64,000 nucleotides of DNA from Epithemia pelagica (taxonomy: Eukaryota; Bacillariophyta; Bacillariophyceae; Surirellales; Surirellaceae): contig OX337233.1 of the NCBI GenBank assembly GCA_946965045.2, forward strand, positions 2,356,001 through 2,420,000, written 5' to 3'. The notes beneath the pieces were generated by a model. It was given only the letters and a program-made list of their open reading frames with translations, was not told the origin of the DNA and ran no database searches. A program made the position numbers and the translations under genes. Each line of letters begins with the position of its first letter. The first letter of the stretch is position 1. Positions 32,801-42,454 of this stretch are shown one piece after another.

Positions 32801-33950
32801 TATTCAAAAGACTCGCTCTCATAGTTCTCCGCCTTCTTCTCTAATCATGGCCGGTGACGGGAAAAGTACTATATCTGCAACGTCATCGCTTTCTTCAACC
32901 CCCGAACCCTCCATTTCGAACAACAAACAGAATCTAGGAAATATCGCCTCGCTACTGCCTCCCGCAGGCTTCGATGCAAACGTCTTGCAGCCATCATTTC
33001 CTTCTTTCTCACCAAGCATTCCCCAGGGTCAGAGTAATTCGCATCACGTCGACGCATCCCAGAACAATGCACTGAGAATGGAACATTCAACACCAAACGT
33101 TGCGTCGCCTCTCAACTCAAGATTTATCCCTCCAAATAGCCACGGGATCGCCCCTCTCAGCCACGGTGGAGCAATGCCACCCCCTCCGCCACCTCTTAGC
33201 CAAATGCCTCCTAACAGCTTCGAGCACCAGCCCACTCCTCTTCCGTTCGCAACGGCGTCGAATGCCCCGCACAACCTGATGCCTCTTCCAACGCAGCATG
33301 GATTTTCATCTAATATGCCTCCTGTTGCCACAACGGAAAGTCACCGGTCATTAGTTCATGCCCCCTTGCCTGCAGGGCATCATCATCATCAAAGAGAAAC
33401 TCTGGGGGTGTGGGGTTCTGAGCCTCCCGTTTCTTCCTCAGGGGATACTTTTGGCCTTGCCGCTGCCGTGGATTTTCTCCAGTACAATCAAGAGGGCAAG
33501 AACGCCTTACGGTCTGAGTCCTTACCACAATCAAGTATGAACGAAATAATTGGCCTTTCAAGCATCCCTCAAGCAAGTGGTCCAACTGTTCTAGGCAACC
33601 TTGATCTGGACCGTCGCACCAGTGCTCCTCCTTTTCTAGCCAGTAGCACAGGTGGTAAAGACGAGTCCAACATTGTCGACAGCCTCTTCGGTTCCACGTC
33701 CGATCCCAGAAATGATGCTTCTTTGGTGTCTGGTCTTCGTGGACTTTCGTTGGAACAGCCTCTTGGCCACGCTGCAGATCCTTGGGCAGGATCCGGCTTT
33801 GATTTACCGCCTGTGGGTGCCTCAACTTCTGAAGTTCCATCTTTGGATGAACACCTCCTGAATCCAGGAGTTGGTCCGTCTTTGTTCTCGACAACGACGG
33901 CTCCAGATGATCGCCAACACTCACGTTTCTCATGGGGAGTGTCCGACTAG
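29838..33950 (+). CDS. Cys-rich, double-KH-domain RNA-binding protein
   Basis: Two exons, 29838..30337 and 30470..33950, give 1,326 residues. The 132-base intron (GTATGT...CTAAAG) splits an Arg codon inside the Cys-rich block. The N terminus is basic (KKKKGKK). Residues about 75-210 hold more than a dozen CxxC pairs (CLHC, CDEC, CDRC, CDDC, CKFC, CVRC), which suggests several bound zinc ions. An Ala-rich stretch, a charged coiled coil and a Lys-rich segment follow. KH1 (KVIGKGGQRIRDLMEESGA) lies near residue 700. KH2 (LLIGRRGWTIKNIQDSSGA) lies near 830, with the GxxG loop as GKGG in KH1 and GRRG in KH2. The long Pro/Ser/Gln tail looks disordered. A post-transcriptional role is inferred from the KH domains. 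I do not know this zinc-KH combination in a named family. Confidence 0.85.
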
Positions 33951-34842
33951 AGCAAGTAGTGTGCCGTTGTCGATCTAGCTTACTGTCCGGTTAGACGACA
34001 ATGAGGAATCGGTGTATCATTCAATGCGCGTTTGAACCGATTCCGGAGCTCCTGTACTTGTAACTTTACCTAGTTCGAAATCTCTTTTTCTACAATCAGC
34101 GATCGTTTATTGTCCAGATTGCAAAGAGTATAGTCTACGCAGATTCTAAGGAACACAAAATGTCACAAGAAGCTCTCGAACACCGTGTATCGTGTACGTA
34201 CAAGGTGTATCTTGGACTGGGAGACCAGAAGGAAAACTAAGCTACCAACATTGATGCAGTAGAAGACACGGATGTGGTTCCTCCTCACGTCCGGCTTATC
34301 GCGGGACGTCGAAACCAGGAGAACTTCTCTCCGCTTGACATGTTTTGCATTCTTTATAGAAGGTGACAGAGAAGGGCCTGAAATACCATTTCCTATCCTC
34401 CTCTCTAGGAGTACTAGCTAGAGGAGTAGCTAAAGCTCCTATACGTACCGTACTGATTAAACGACCGAAAAGCGATCTACATTTTGTCGAATTTTTCTGG
34501 AAAATTCCTCATTTTAAAAAAGGCGGGAAAATCCCAAGGAAAAATCGCTTGTTGTTGCATGCGTTTGTGCCACCCACACAGAAATCGACAAGTTCCGGAT
34601 CTCCCTCGAGAAAGGACCGTATCTTGGTAGCCAAAATCATCGAAGGTCAATGGATATTGGATCTTTGAAGCAAACTTGTCGTCCTTGCATCCGAAGCTTA
34701 GTCCTGACTTTTCCCCTTGATATTTTCATAAGTCATCTTTACACTGGCAGTTCTCAGTCGTCTGCTCTTTCTTTGTCCGCCAAAGTGTGATTACGTTGAA
34801 TAGAATCTGAGTGAGGCCACATTGGAATTGACGTTGGGATCG
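33951..34842. promoter_or_regulatory. Intergenic region upstream of the MAP kinase
   Basis: About 890 bases. A 101-codon open frame at 34363-34668 has no family resemblance and is not called. Around 34395-34435 a palindrome-like cluster of CTAG/CTAGAGGAG words is visible. Confidence 0.4.
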
Positions 34843-37143
34843 ATGGCGGACCACGATGCTGAAAATCCAAATGCAGCGACACCGCCCCCACACCAGAAAG
34901 TCTCTGTAGAGGTCCTGGAGAAAAATGATTTTGACCCGGAGAAAAAAATGAGACCTGTTTCACAATCGTCGAAAACCGCTGAGAGTTCCGTTGGCAAACA
35001 TCCATTCCCATCAGAACATCAAAACGACTCTTTGAGTGACGATGAAAACCAAGCCACAAACCCAGTATCTAATCCTATTTCAGGTGATGACAAAAAATTA
35101 AGTGGACCAGCCGAGCAACGACCATCCAAGCGAATCAGGTCAAAGGAAGACTCTAGCACCAGTCGCACTGCCGATCCATCAACGGCTCGCGCAATGAAAA
35201 CTCCGGACATGGCGACAGAGCAAACATCTACATGGGACGCATCCAAAGCAGAGCTGTATCAGAGTAGCACGGGGTTGAAGCGAGCACCAGTGGCGCAGGT
35301 GACACGGAACGAAAGTTCAGCGTCCGTGTCGTCCGACATTTCATCGGCTTCGTCGGCCGCTCATCAAACTGCAGCGTCTTACAACTATCAAGAAGCTGAT
35401 GAAGACTACGATGATGACGACGACCCAGCAGTGCTATCGCCTGTACCCAGATCATTTGTGCAGGAGGTTCCACCTGCACCCCCATCGACTCCAGCCAGCT
35501 CCATATCACCACATTGGGATGATGGCAACAGTGGCACACTAACGCCTCTGCCCATTGCGACACTTAAGAATGCTCAGATGTTGGAAGAAGAACAAATGTT
35601 AATGGAGGGAGCTGTAACTCCAGCTCCACCTAGGGATGTGGACTCTGGAGGCGAGAAGAGAGCCGCCAGAAACATTCCTGTACTACCCGGCGAGTTTGAA
35701 GATTGGGCAGTTGGTGATCGCTACGAGATGGTCAGAATTCTCGGCAGAGGCTCCTATGGAGAGGTCGCACAAGCGAAAGATCTCAGCGTTGGTAGACCAG
35801 ACGCATTCGTTGCCATTAAGAGAATCCAATCACCGTTTGATCAAGAAGTCGATTCGATTCGTTTGTACAGAGAGATGCACATATTGCGTCATATGAGAGG
35901 ACATGACTGTATCATTCAGCTGCTCAACGTGATTCAACCACCAACTGATGACTTGGATGACTTCCATGATTTGTACTTGGTGTTTGAATGTAAGTATGCA
36001 GTGAGCCGAGCTTTCTTTGTCATATCAATGGTTATAAGCTCACTTTGGAATTTCTGCAGACGTTGACACAGATTTATACAAACTTATCATGTCACCGCAA
36101 TACTTGACCACTCAGCATATTCAAACTTTCCTCTACCAAATGCTGGCTGGTCTCAAATACATTCATTCTGCCTCTGTCATTCATAGAGACCTCAAACCCG
36201 CCAATATTCTTTTGAATGAGGACTGCTCCTTGAAGGTGAGCTCGTTTTATCGTGTTGCTACGTTCCTTGTCTGTTTTCTCTTCAACTCACACTATGATGG
36301 CTTGCACAGATATGCGATTTTGGCCTCGCGCGTATCGTTGATCCTGAACGTATGTTTCATACCGAACAGACCCCTGGTAACAGAAAAAGGAAAGCAATGG
36401 ACAAACCTCAAGTAAGTTTCAAACCTGATGTTACCTTTGTTTCTTCCACGCTCAACTCACAATTGTACGGCTCCCAGCTTGGATTGACGCGTCAACTGAC
36501 GAAACATGTCGTCACACGGTGGTATCGCGCCCCCGAGCTGATATTGATTCAGCCCTACACCTCAGCTGTTGATATTTGGAGTTTGGGTTGTATCTTAGGT
36601 GAGCTCTTGAGCATGCAACAAGGTAATGTTGCTACGTACCAAGACAGGAATCCTCTCTTTCCTGGAGGTACTTGCTATCCCCTCTCTGGTGACGGAGAAA
36701 TGAAAAACGATGAAAAGGTGGATCAATTGAGTGCAATTTTCGGTGTTTTGGGCACCCCGTCCGCCGAGGACGTCTCATCAATCGGCAAAGCCAATGAATA
36801 TATAAAGTCCCTCGGCTTTAAGAAACCGAAACCTTTTGAAGAGATATATCCAGCGGCGCATCCACTGGCTCTCGATCTTCTCAGAAGAATGCTTCAATTT
36901 AATCCAAAGAGACGATGCTCAGCTGCGGAAGCTTTGGAACACGACTTTTTCAAAGGTGTGAGACAGGGTGAACTGGAACGAGATCCAGGAGCGAAATTGG
37001 TCGGTCCTGAATTTTTAGAAAAGAGCTCTATCGATCTGAAACGTGTTAAACAAGAGACTTACGATGAAGTCCTTTGGTACCGTGATCAAGCCGATCGAGA
37101 CAGTCGACCCCCCGCTAAACATAAGGAAGGCGATCCACTATAG
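34843..37143 (+). CDS. MAP kinase with atypical TKH activation motif
   Basis: Four exons, 34843..35989, 36060..36235, 36310..36411 and 36478..37143, give about 696 residues. The first 290 residues are disordered, Ser/Pro/Asp-rich. The kinase domain starts at [26 protein letters not shown] holds the ATP-binding Lys, [14 protein letters not shown] the catalytic loop, and [10 protein letters not shown] the DFG. The substrate end [19 protein letters not shown] and the FPGG/CxP region place it with ERK-type MAP kinases. The dual-phosphorylation TxY is replaced by TKH. The last intron (36412-36477) has excellent GTAAGT...CCCAG borders but is 66 bases long with no stop, so its retention would insert 22 residues in the activation loop. 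MKK-dependent activation of the usual kind is doubtful. Confidence 0.9.
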
Positions 37144-37301
37144 ATTTTAAAGAGACAATAGAATTCAATTTGTGTCAGGCGTGCCGGGGTTGTTCTTTTC
37201 TTGGATCGTGCATACCTCGTTTCTGGTTCTACAAATGTCCTAGCAAGTGTGCTATGTCTAACTTCATTCTATAGTTTTGAATTCATGACAGCAAAGAGAC
37301 G

Positions 37302-39332
37302 CTACATGGGCTGCTGGTTTCTCAAAATATACCGAGGAAGAAGTGTTCCATCAGGATGAACTTGAGCCATGTACATCCCCAGCAGGTACGCCTTGAGCTC
37401 GTCCGTTTCCTTTACGTCCCCGAGTTTTAAGGTTGTTTCCAAGAGTGCCGCACTTAGGAACTTTTCATGGATGCAATACTGTTGGCGAACTTCGTTGTAT
37501 CGACAAACTGCCTTGTCCGCAATTGCATTTTGAGGTAACTGGCTGGTCAATGTTGAAAATCCCACTTGCTCGAACGAGATGTCTTCGCAACCAGCTTTCT
37601 CCAAGAATTGGATCGCCGAGGCGATCAATTCCCTCTCAGCTAGTTCAACAGGTGGGCGAATTTCGGCAAACCAAGTATACTCGTCATGTGTTCGCTGCAC
37701 ATCGAAGTATCCCCCTCTTCGTAGGATCGCGATAAGTCTATATGGGACCACTATTGGCTTTTTGTTTGGCAGCATTGATCGGACCCATTCGACTTCATAA
37801 CCTTGACATGGAAAAGCATCTTTTCCGAATTGAACGGCAAATCGTGTCGCAAGAGCCTTTGCCGCAATACCAACCACATCATACTTGGGCGTAGCCAAAC
37901 AATGAGTTTCCAGACAATCGACATTAACATCGACCGCTTTGTCATCGTCGTCATACCCACTGTCCTCTTCTTCCTCATCCTCGAGGTTGTCCTTTCCGGT
38001 AATCAAGCGATTCAACAATCGACTGGCAATTTTTAAGTCAAATAACCGGGCGTCAATCAGAATTTCATGCCAGAGTTGGCCATACGCAAGCTTTAGAGCC
38101 TCGAAATCCACGATTCTACCATGCCATACAGGGATAGAATGTAAGTCCATACCAAACAGGGCCACCCCATGAGACCCAATTCGCGAGTCTTGACCCCAGG
38201 TTGCCACGTAACGCCCATTCACATATATATGGCCCGCCATACTCTTATCCAACAACAGAGTGTGTCCTGACGGTAACGCTGTTGCTGTCAATGATTCTTG
38301 TGGATTCAGACAACGAAAGGACAAGGCAATCGATTGTGCCATAAAATCCATGGACGGAAGTTCTTTTAGAGGTCTTCTCATTTTCCCCTCCAGTGTGAGA
38401 TGTATCCTTGTGATTGCATACTTTTGGTCCTCTTGTTGTATCATTGAAGCGTGATCTGTCACGGTCACACAAAGACATTTGACGAAAGGGTCTTGTTCCG
38501 TAGTACTTGGGAGACGAGGAACAGTACCATTGGACAGGGTAGCATCCATGAGATCGAATTTGTATTTCTTACCCCGAACGGAGTAGATTTCGAGAACATA
38601 TTTAGCGCTTTCATCGTATAGTGAAGCAAGCGCACCATATTTCACATCGTCGTCAACACTGCCACCGAAAGAAAGCATCGAAAGCTCCTCTGCTTGAACA
38701 GCTTGCTGGTTTCCAGTAGCAGGTAAACTCCTATACTCAACGACTACCTTGTACAGAATCGTTGGTGGAATATCCTCGACATCAGTACCATTTAATTCTC
38801 CCGCTGTCAGAGGTTCGGTAGAAGTGTAATGAAGTTTGATGCACCCCAGTATACCAATCTGATGCGGCCAGTCTCTCATGTTTTGCAGTTCTTCGCCTTG
38901 CGTAAGCTTTGAAGGCAACGCAGGTTTCAAATAGACCCACGCACTTTTTGTGTACTTGTGCTGGAACTTTAGTCTTTGAAGTGAAAAGGGCAAGTCTCTC
39001 GGTGGTCCCTCACTTTTTACCGACAACCAAGAGAATTCAGAGGTGCACAAATCGCGAAAGGTCCATTGATGTGGTGGGTGAACAATCCGAGCGTAATTCA
39101 CGCAACTTAGCAACGTGTGACTTAGAACTTGCCGAACGCCATCAAGAACGCCTTCTTCCAACGGCAAACTGGCGTGGGCCATGGACGACAGCGACAGTGG
39201 CACTGCTTCTGTGAAAGTTTCAAAACGAGCACTGGATTGGCTCGACATGGACGAGTGCCGATGACCTGGTCCAACCGTCGGTGGTGGTGGAGGCTCCAGG
39301 CCGCCATTCGATTGTGATTCTTCTCTCTGCAT
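37302..39332 (-). CDS. Uncharacterised 676-residue protein
   Basis: A single exon with good coding character throughout. Pro-rich and Ser-rich N-terminal 45 residues precede a long globular part. A mid-region, LPSGHTLLLDKSMAGHIYVNG and downstream ALFGMDLHSIPVW then IVDFEALKLAYGQLWHEIL (about residues 355-430), faintly resembles a block found after the ATPase domain in some GHKL-type proteins. No N-G1-G2 ATP motifs are visible, so this is weak. An acidic linker (LEDEEEEDSGYDDDD) near residue 455 separates a C-terminal domain of about 200 residues. No signal peptide or membrane span is seen, so a soluble protein is likely. It converges with the MAP kinase. Confidence 0.75.
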   Translation of the reverse strand: MQREESQSNGGLEPPPPPTVGPGHRHSSMSSQSSARFETFTEAVPLSLSSMAHASLPLEEGVLDGVRQVLSHTLLSCVNYARIVHPPHQWTFRDLCTSEFSWLSVKSEGPPRDLPFSLQRLKFQHKYTKSAWVYLKPALPSKLTQGEELQNMRDWPHQIGILGCIKLHYTSTEPLTAGELNGTDVEDIPPTILYKVVVEYRSLPATGNQQAVQAEELSMLSFGGSVDDDVKYGALASLYDESAKYVLEIYSVRGKKYKFDLMDATLSNGTVPRLPSTTEQDPFVKCLCVTVTDHASMIQQEDQKYAITRIHLTLEGKMRRPLKELPSMDFMAQSIALSFRCLNPQESLTATALPSGHTLLLDKSMAGHIYVNGRYVATWGQDSRIGSHGVALFGMDLHSIPVWHGRIVDFEALKLAYGQLWHEILIDARLFDLKIASRLLNRLITGKDNLEDEEEEDSGYDDDDKAVDVNVDCLETHCLATPKYDVVGIAAKALATRFAVQFGKDAFPCQGYEVEWVRSMLPNKKPIVVPYRLIAILRRGGYFDVQRTHDEYTWFAEIRPPVELAERELIASAIQFLEKAGCEDISFEQVGFSTLTSQLPQNAIADKAVCRYNEVRQQYCIHEKFLSAALLETTLKLGDVKETDELKAYLLGMYMAQVHPDGTLLPRYILRNQQPM

Positions 39333-39701
39333 ATTGAATGGAAGTGAGAAAAATCAAATAATAGACTTTCTCCAGATCAACTCCAAACTCCAACAACCGA
39401 CAAATGGTTTGGGCTTGGAGTGGAGTTGGTACAGTGCATTGAAAGAACTTGAGTTCTCTTCAACTAATGTTGTCTTATAACACCACTTTTTTACAAGACA
39501 CACAAAATCAACCCATTTTTTACGCCGGGAAAAATGCTATGGGTCAAACTGTGGGCTCCCCTGATTCCCCCAGATGACCCCGACCCCGACCCCCTCATCC
39601 GAAAAGATACCATCAATCAACCATCAACCCCATACACACATCACGTCCATCAGATATCCATCTTTGTCTCTTCGTTGTTGATCTTGCCTAGGAAGGTAAC
39701 A
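39333..39701. promoter_or_regulatory. Divergent promoter region, 676-residue protein / PsbQ-like protein
   Basis: Some 369 bases between outward-facing start codons. An in-frame ATG at 39534 precedes the PsbQ-like start, but the peptide between is Pro/Asp-rich and would bury the signal peptide. No motif is assigned. Confidence 0.4.
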
Positions 39702-40592
39702 ATGGACCATAACTTTCGTGGGATATCGATAGTCGCAGGTCTATGGCTTCTTTTCTGGCCTGTTCCAGGTCATGCCTTTAGCTTGAATAAGCCGTCGTGT
39801 GCGACCGCGTCGACAAGTCAAACGGCCGATGCTGATGCGTCACGTCGCACTGCCTTGGCTCAACTTTTGGTGATGGGTACTTCTACGGTTGCAACAATGG
39901 CGGCTCCGTTGCTGGCGGGACCAGAGGTGGCACAGGCCAGTGGAGGTGCAACTGCAGGGCGGTACACTACGATTCCGATTGCCAAACGAAGATACTATGG
40001 ACGAGTCCAGCAGGGTGTGCACGAGTTCTTGTTGATGGCACCGGCCATGGTCGACCAAGATATGACTTCGTACCCGATACAACATTTCTTTGACCTCCAG
40101 GGAACTGTCATTGTAGCGGCCAAGAGAAAGGATGTCAATGGTCAGTGCACGAAAAAGGATGGTGATTGCAGAGGAAAGGAAATTCGTGATTCTCGATGGA
40201 ACGACATGAAAGCATCAATGTACTTGCTAGCAAATGCTTTTAGAACGGTACGTCAGAGTGAGAATGATTAGTTATGTGTCTGTCAACAAGCAATTATATC
40301 ACTGATCAATTACTCGGTTGTTGGAACATATGTCATGACAAAGGATCAACAAAAACCACCGGATCGATTGCCCACCGTCAAAGCAGCAAAAGCTTTTTTC
40401 AAAGAAGTTGATGTCATCCAAAAGAACATTAGTAAAAAGAAAAAGAAGGACCCTGATACGGCGGCACTTTACGTCTCAGCCCTTGATCTCCTCGACACAT
40501 ATCTTGACCTTGTGGAACTCCCTCCGATCGATAGTGGTCACTACGACAAAGAATTCGATACACTTGTTGGCGAAACGGCTCGTCTAACATAA
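39702..40592 (+). CDS. PsbQ-like extrinsic protein of photosystem II (thylakoid lumen)
   Basis: Exons 39702..40247 and 40344..40592 give 264 residues. The 96-base intron (GTACGT...ACAAAG) joins LLANAFRT to DQQKPPDRL. Three targeting parts are seen in order: a signal peptide (IVAGLWLLFWPVPGHA) with Phe after the cleavage point (GHA|FSL), a short transit peptide, and a twin-arginine lumen signal (SRRTALAQLLVMGTS...EVAQA). The mature part shows RRYYGRVQQGVHEFL, RDSRWNDMKASMYLLANAF and YLDLVELPPIDS, typical of the four-helix PsbQ-like protein of diatoms and red algae. It binds the lumenal side of PSII and supports oxygen evolution. The acceptor is weak (no pyrimidine tract) but keeps phase and conserved sequence. 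Confidence 0.9.
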
Positions 40593-40932
40593 GAAAATGG
40601 AATGATGAGGCACATTCAGAGAGAAACTTTAATTAGGTAAAAGTAACATTGTGGTATATGCCAGATCTGAATGAGAACATTCCCAAGGAAACAGGATGCG
40701 ACAACGATTGTGACCAACTCTTCATTGAGGAAGCAATTGAAGTACCTTTGTGTCGTTTTCCTATTTAGCTTTCGGTCTAGTTTCAACTTTCAATGAGAAA
40801 GGAGAAGTAAAACATAACCACGGTACATGAAAAGTGAGAACTTGTAGCCCAAGGCTTGAGTCGAGACCTGAAATAGTGAGAGATACATTCGCAGTCTCCT
40901 GGGTATCTTCTAGAATTTTCATGCCCGTCCGT
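40593..40932. other. Convergent 3' intergenic region
   Basis: Some 340 bases lie between the PsbQ-like gene and the PROPPIN gene. No gene or repeat is seen. Confidence 0.4.
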
Positions 40933-42454
40933 TCATGGTGATTGTAGTTCTGAGCCATCACCAAGCGGTTCTGTTCGAACAGAGTCTCCGACGGTCCCAG
41001 AGTCAAGATTACTTCGTGCTGCTTCATCCGAAGGAGTGCCCGATTCAGCATCACTTTTCGGAGACGATGGTGCTGATTGTTCACTGTTATTTGCAGATTG
41101 AGATGATACCGCCGCTTCGACAGGTTTCACAGCTGTAACTGCGACAAACTCATCTTCGTCTTCTTCAAAATGAATCTGCTCCATGCCCTTTTCGAGAATG
41201 TCCAAACGTTCTCCTACATAAAGTCGACCCCCTTCCGGTGTTTGAGGAACTTCTGCCTTCCATCCACGCAACCGTCTCCTCCGCCTCACTTCTTCTGATT
41301 CATCCAGAACCGCCGAATGACAGAGAACATGGTATCCAACTCTGCGAGGCTCATCAACCATACCAAACTCAGATATAAGCAAAACCCCATTTCCATCTGC
41401 ATCCCAACCGGCAATGGCAAGTAGATTGGTTGCTTCAGCAATGAATGCGCAAGTTAGTGGATGAGGGATCCCTCGAATCTGGCAAATGCTTTTCTTAGCA
41501 TCACCTTCCACCGAACGTCGCACAGTTGAATACAGCATTTGGGTAAGGGAAGACGAGGCATTGTCTTTCTTCTTTTCCTCTTGTTCCTCAGAAGACTCTA
41601 CTTCGAACACATGTGCCGTCCCTTTGTCACTAGTGCAAGCCAACCATTTAAAGTCCCAAGAAAATGAAAGACAAGTAATTGTCGCACGTTCAACTCCTCT
41701 GCGATACTCTTGCACGCATGTAGCCGTTGCTACATCCCAAACTCGAATTACAGTGCCTTTCACGGATGCGGTTGCCACCTTTGAACCATCCGCAGTGATC
41801 GCCAATCCCCGCAGTGCGCTTTCATGCGCTTCTAGAAGCTGAAAAATTTGGAGACATCGAGTCAGAAAATGGAGCAAAGACACCCAAGGTCAGACAAATA
41901 ACCAATTCAACAAGTCGTACCACAGTCTTCCGCAAGCCATAGAGCTCCACCCGCACGTGGCCAATCGTTACAGAGGGACAAGCCAAAACCATATCTTGAA
42001 TCTGAGTCGATAGACAGAGTAAGCCATGTGTATTGTCTGCCGTATAGATTTTATCTCGCAAACTTAAATCTGCCAAATGGTAGACATAAACGCGGTCTCT
42101 CAAAGCCACCGCAATGGCATCTTTCCGTAGGCGTACTTGCAACACAATCTGTCGAAAGGACAACTCGCCAACCTCTTTAGGACAATGATCATCCCATATT
42201 AACACACGATGCGGTGGGGCCTGAGGGGACGGACCTCCGCCCACAAGTGCCATCAAGTTACACCGAAAAAGCATTTCAATCAATCCGATTCCTCCTTGGA
42301 GCTCCCGGTTGACCGTTCGTGCATAATTTGGATGAAGATTGTGCACCGAGAATCCTGATGTTGTTCCCACGGCCAAACACCCACCATCTTGATTAAAAGC
42401 ACAAGTCAATAAAGGATTCTGCGAGGCGGAATCCGTGAAAGCGTCGTTGTCCAT
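40933..42454 (-). CDS. Atg18/WIPI-type PROPPIN
   Basis: Two exons on the minus strand, 42454..41921 and 41838..40933, give 479 residues. The 82-base intron (GTACGA...TTTCAG) joins GLRKTV to LLEAHESALRGLAI. WD40-type blades run from LLTCAFNQDGGCLAVGT to GYHVLCHS. The key PROPPIN motif FRRG appears as YRRG (QEYRRGVERATI), between blades 5 and 6, where two sites bind PI3P or PI(3,5)P2. These proteins act on the phagophore in autophagy and at endosomes. Its size and motif are closest to WIPI3/4 or Atg18. The last 100 residues are an acidic, disordered extension. It is head-to-head with the FHA gene across a 2.4-kb gap. Confidence 0.92.

Noticed and set aside
34363-34668. 101-codon open frame upstream of the MAP kinase
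   Set aside because: No recognisable family, no clear start context and no splice link to the kinase.
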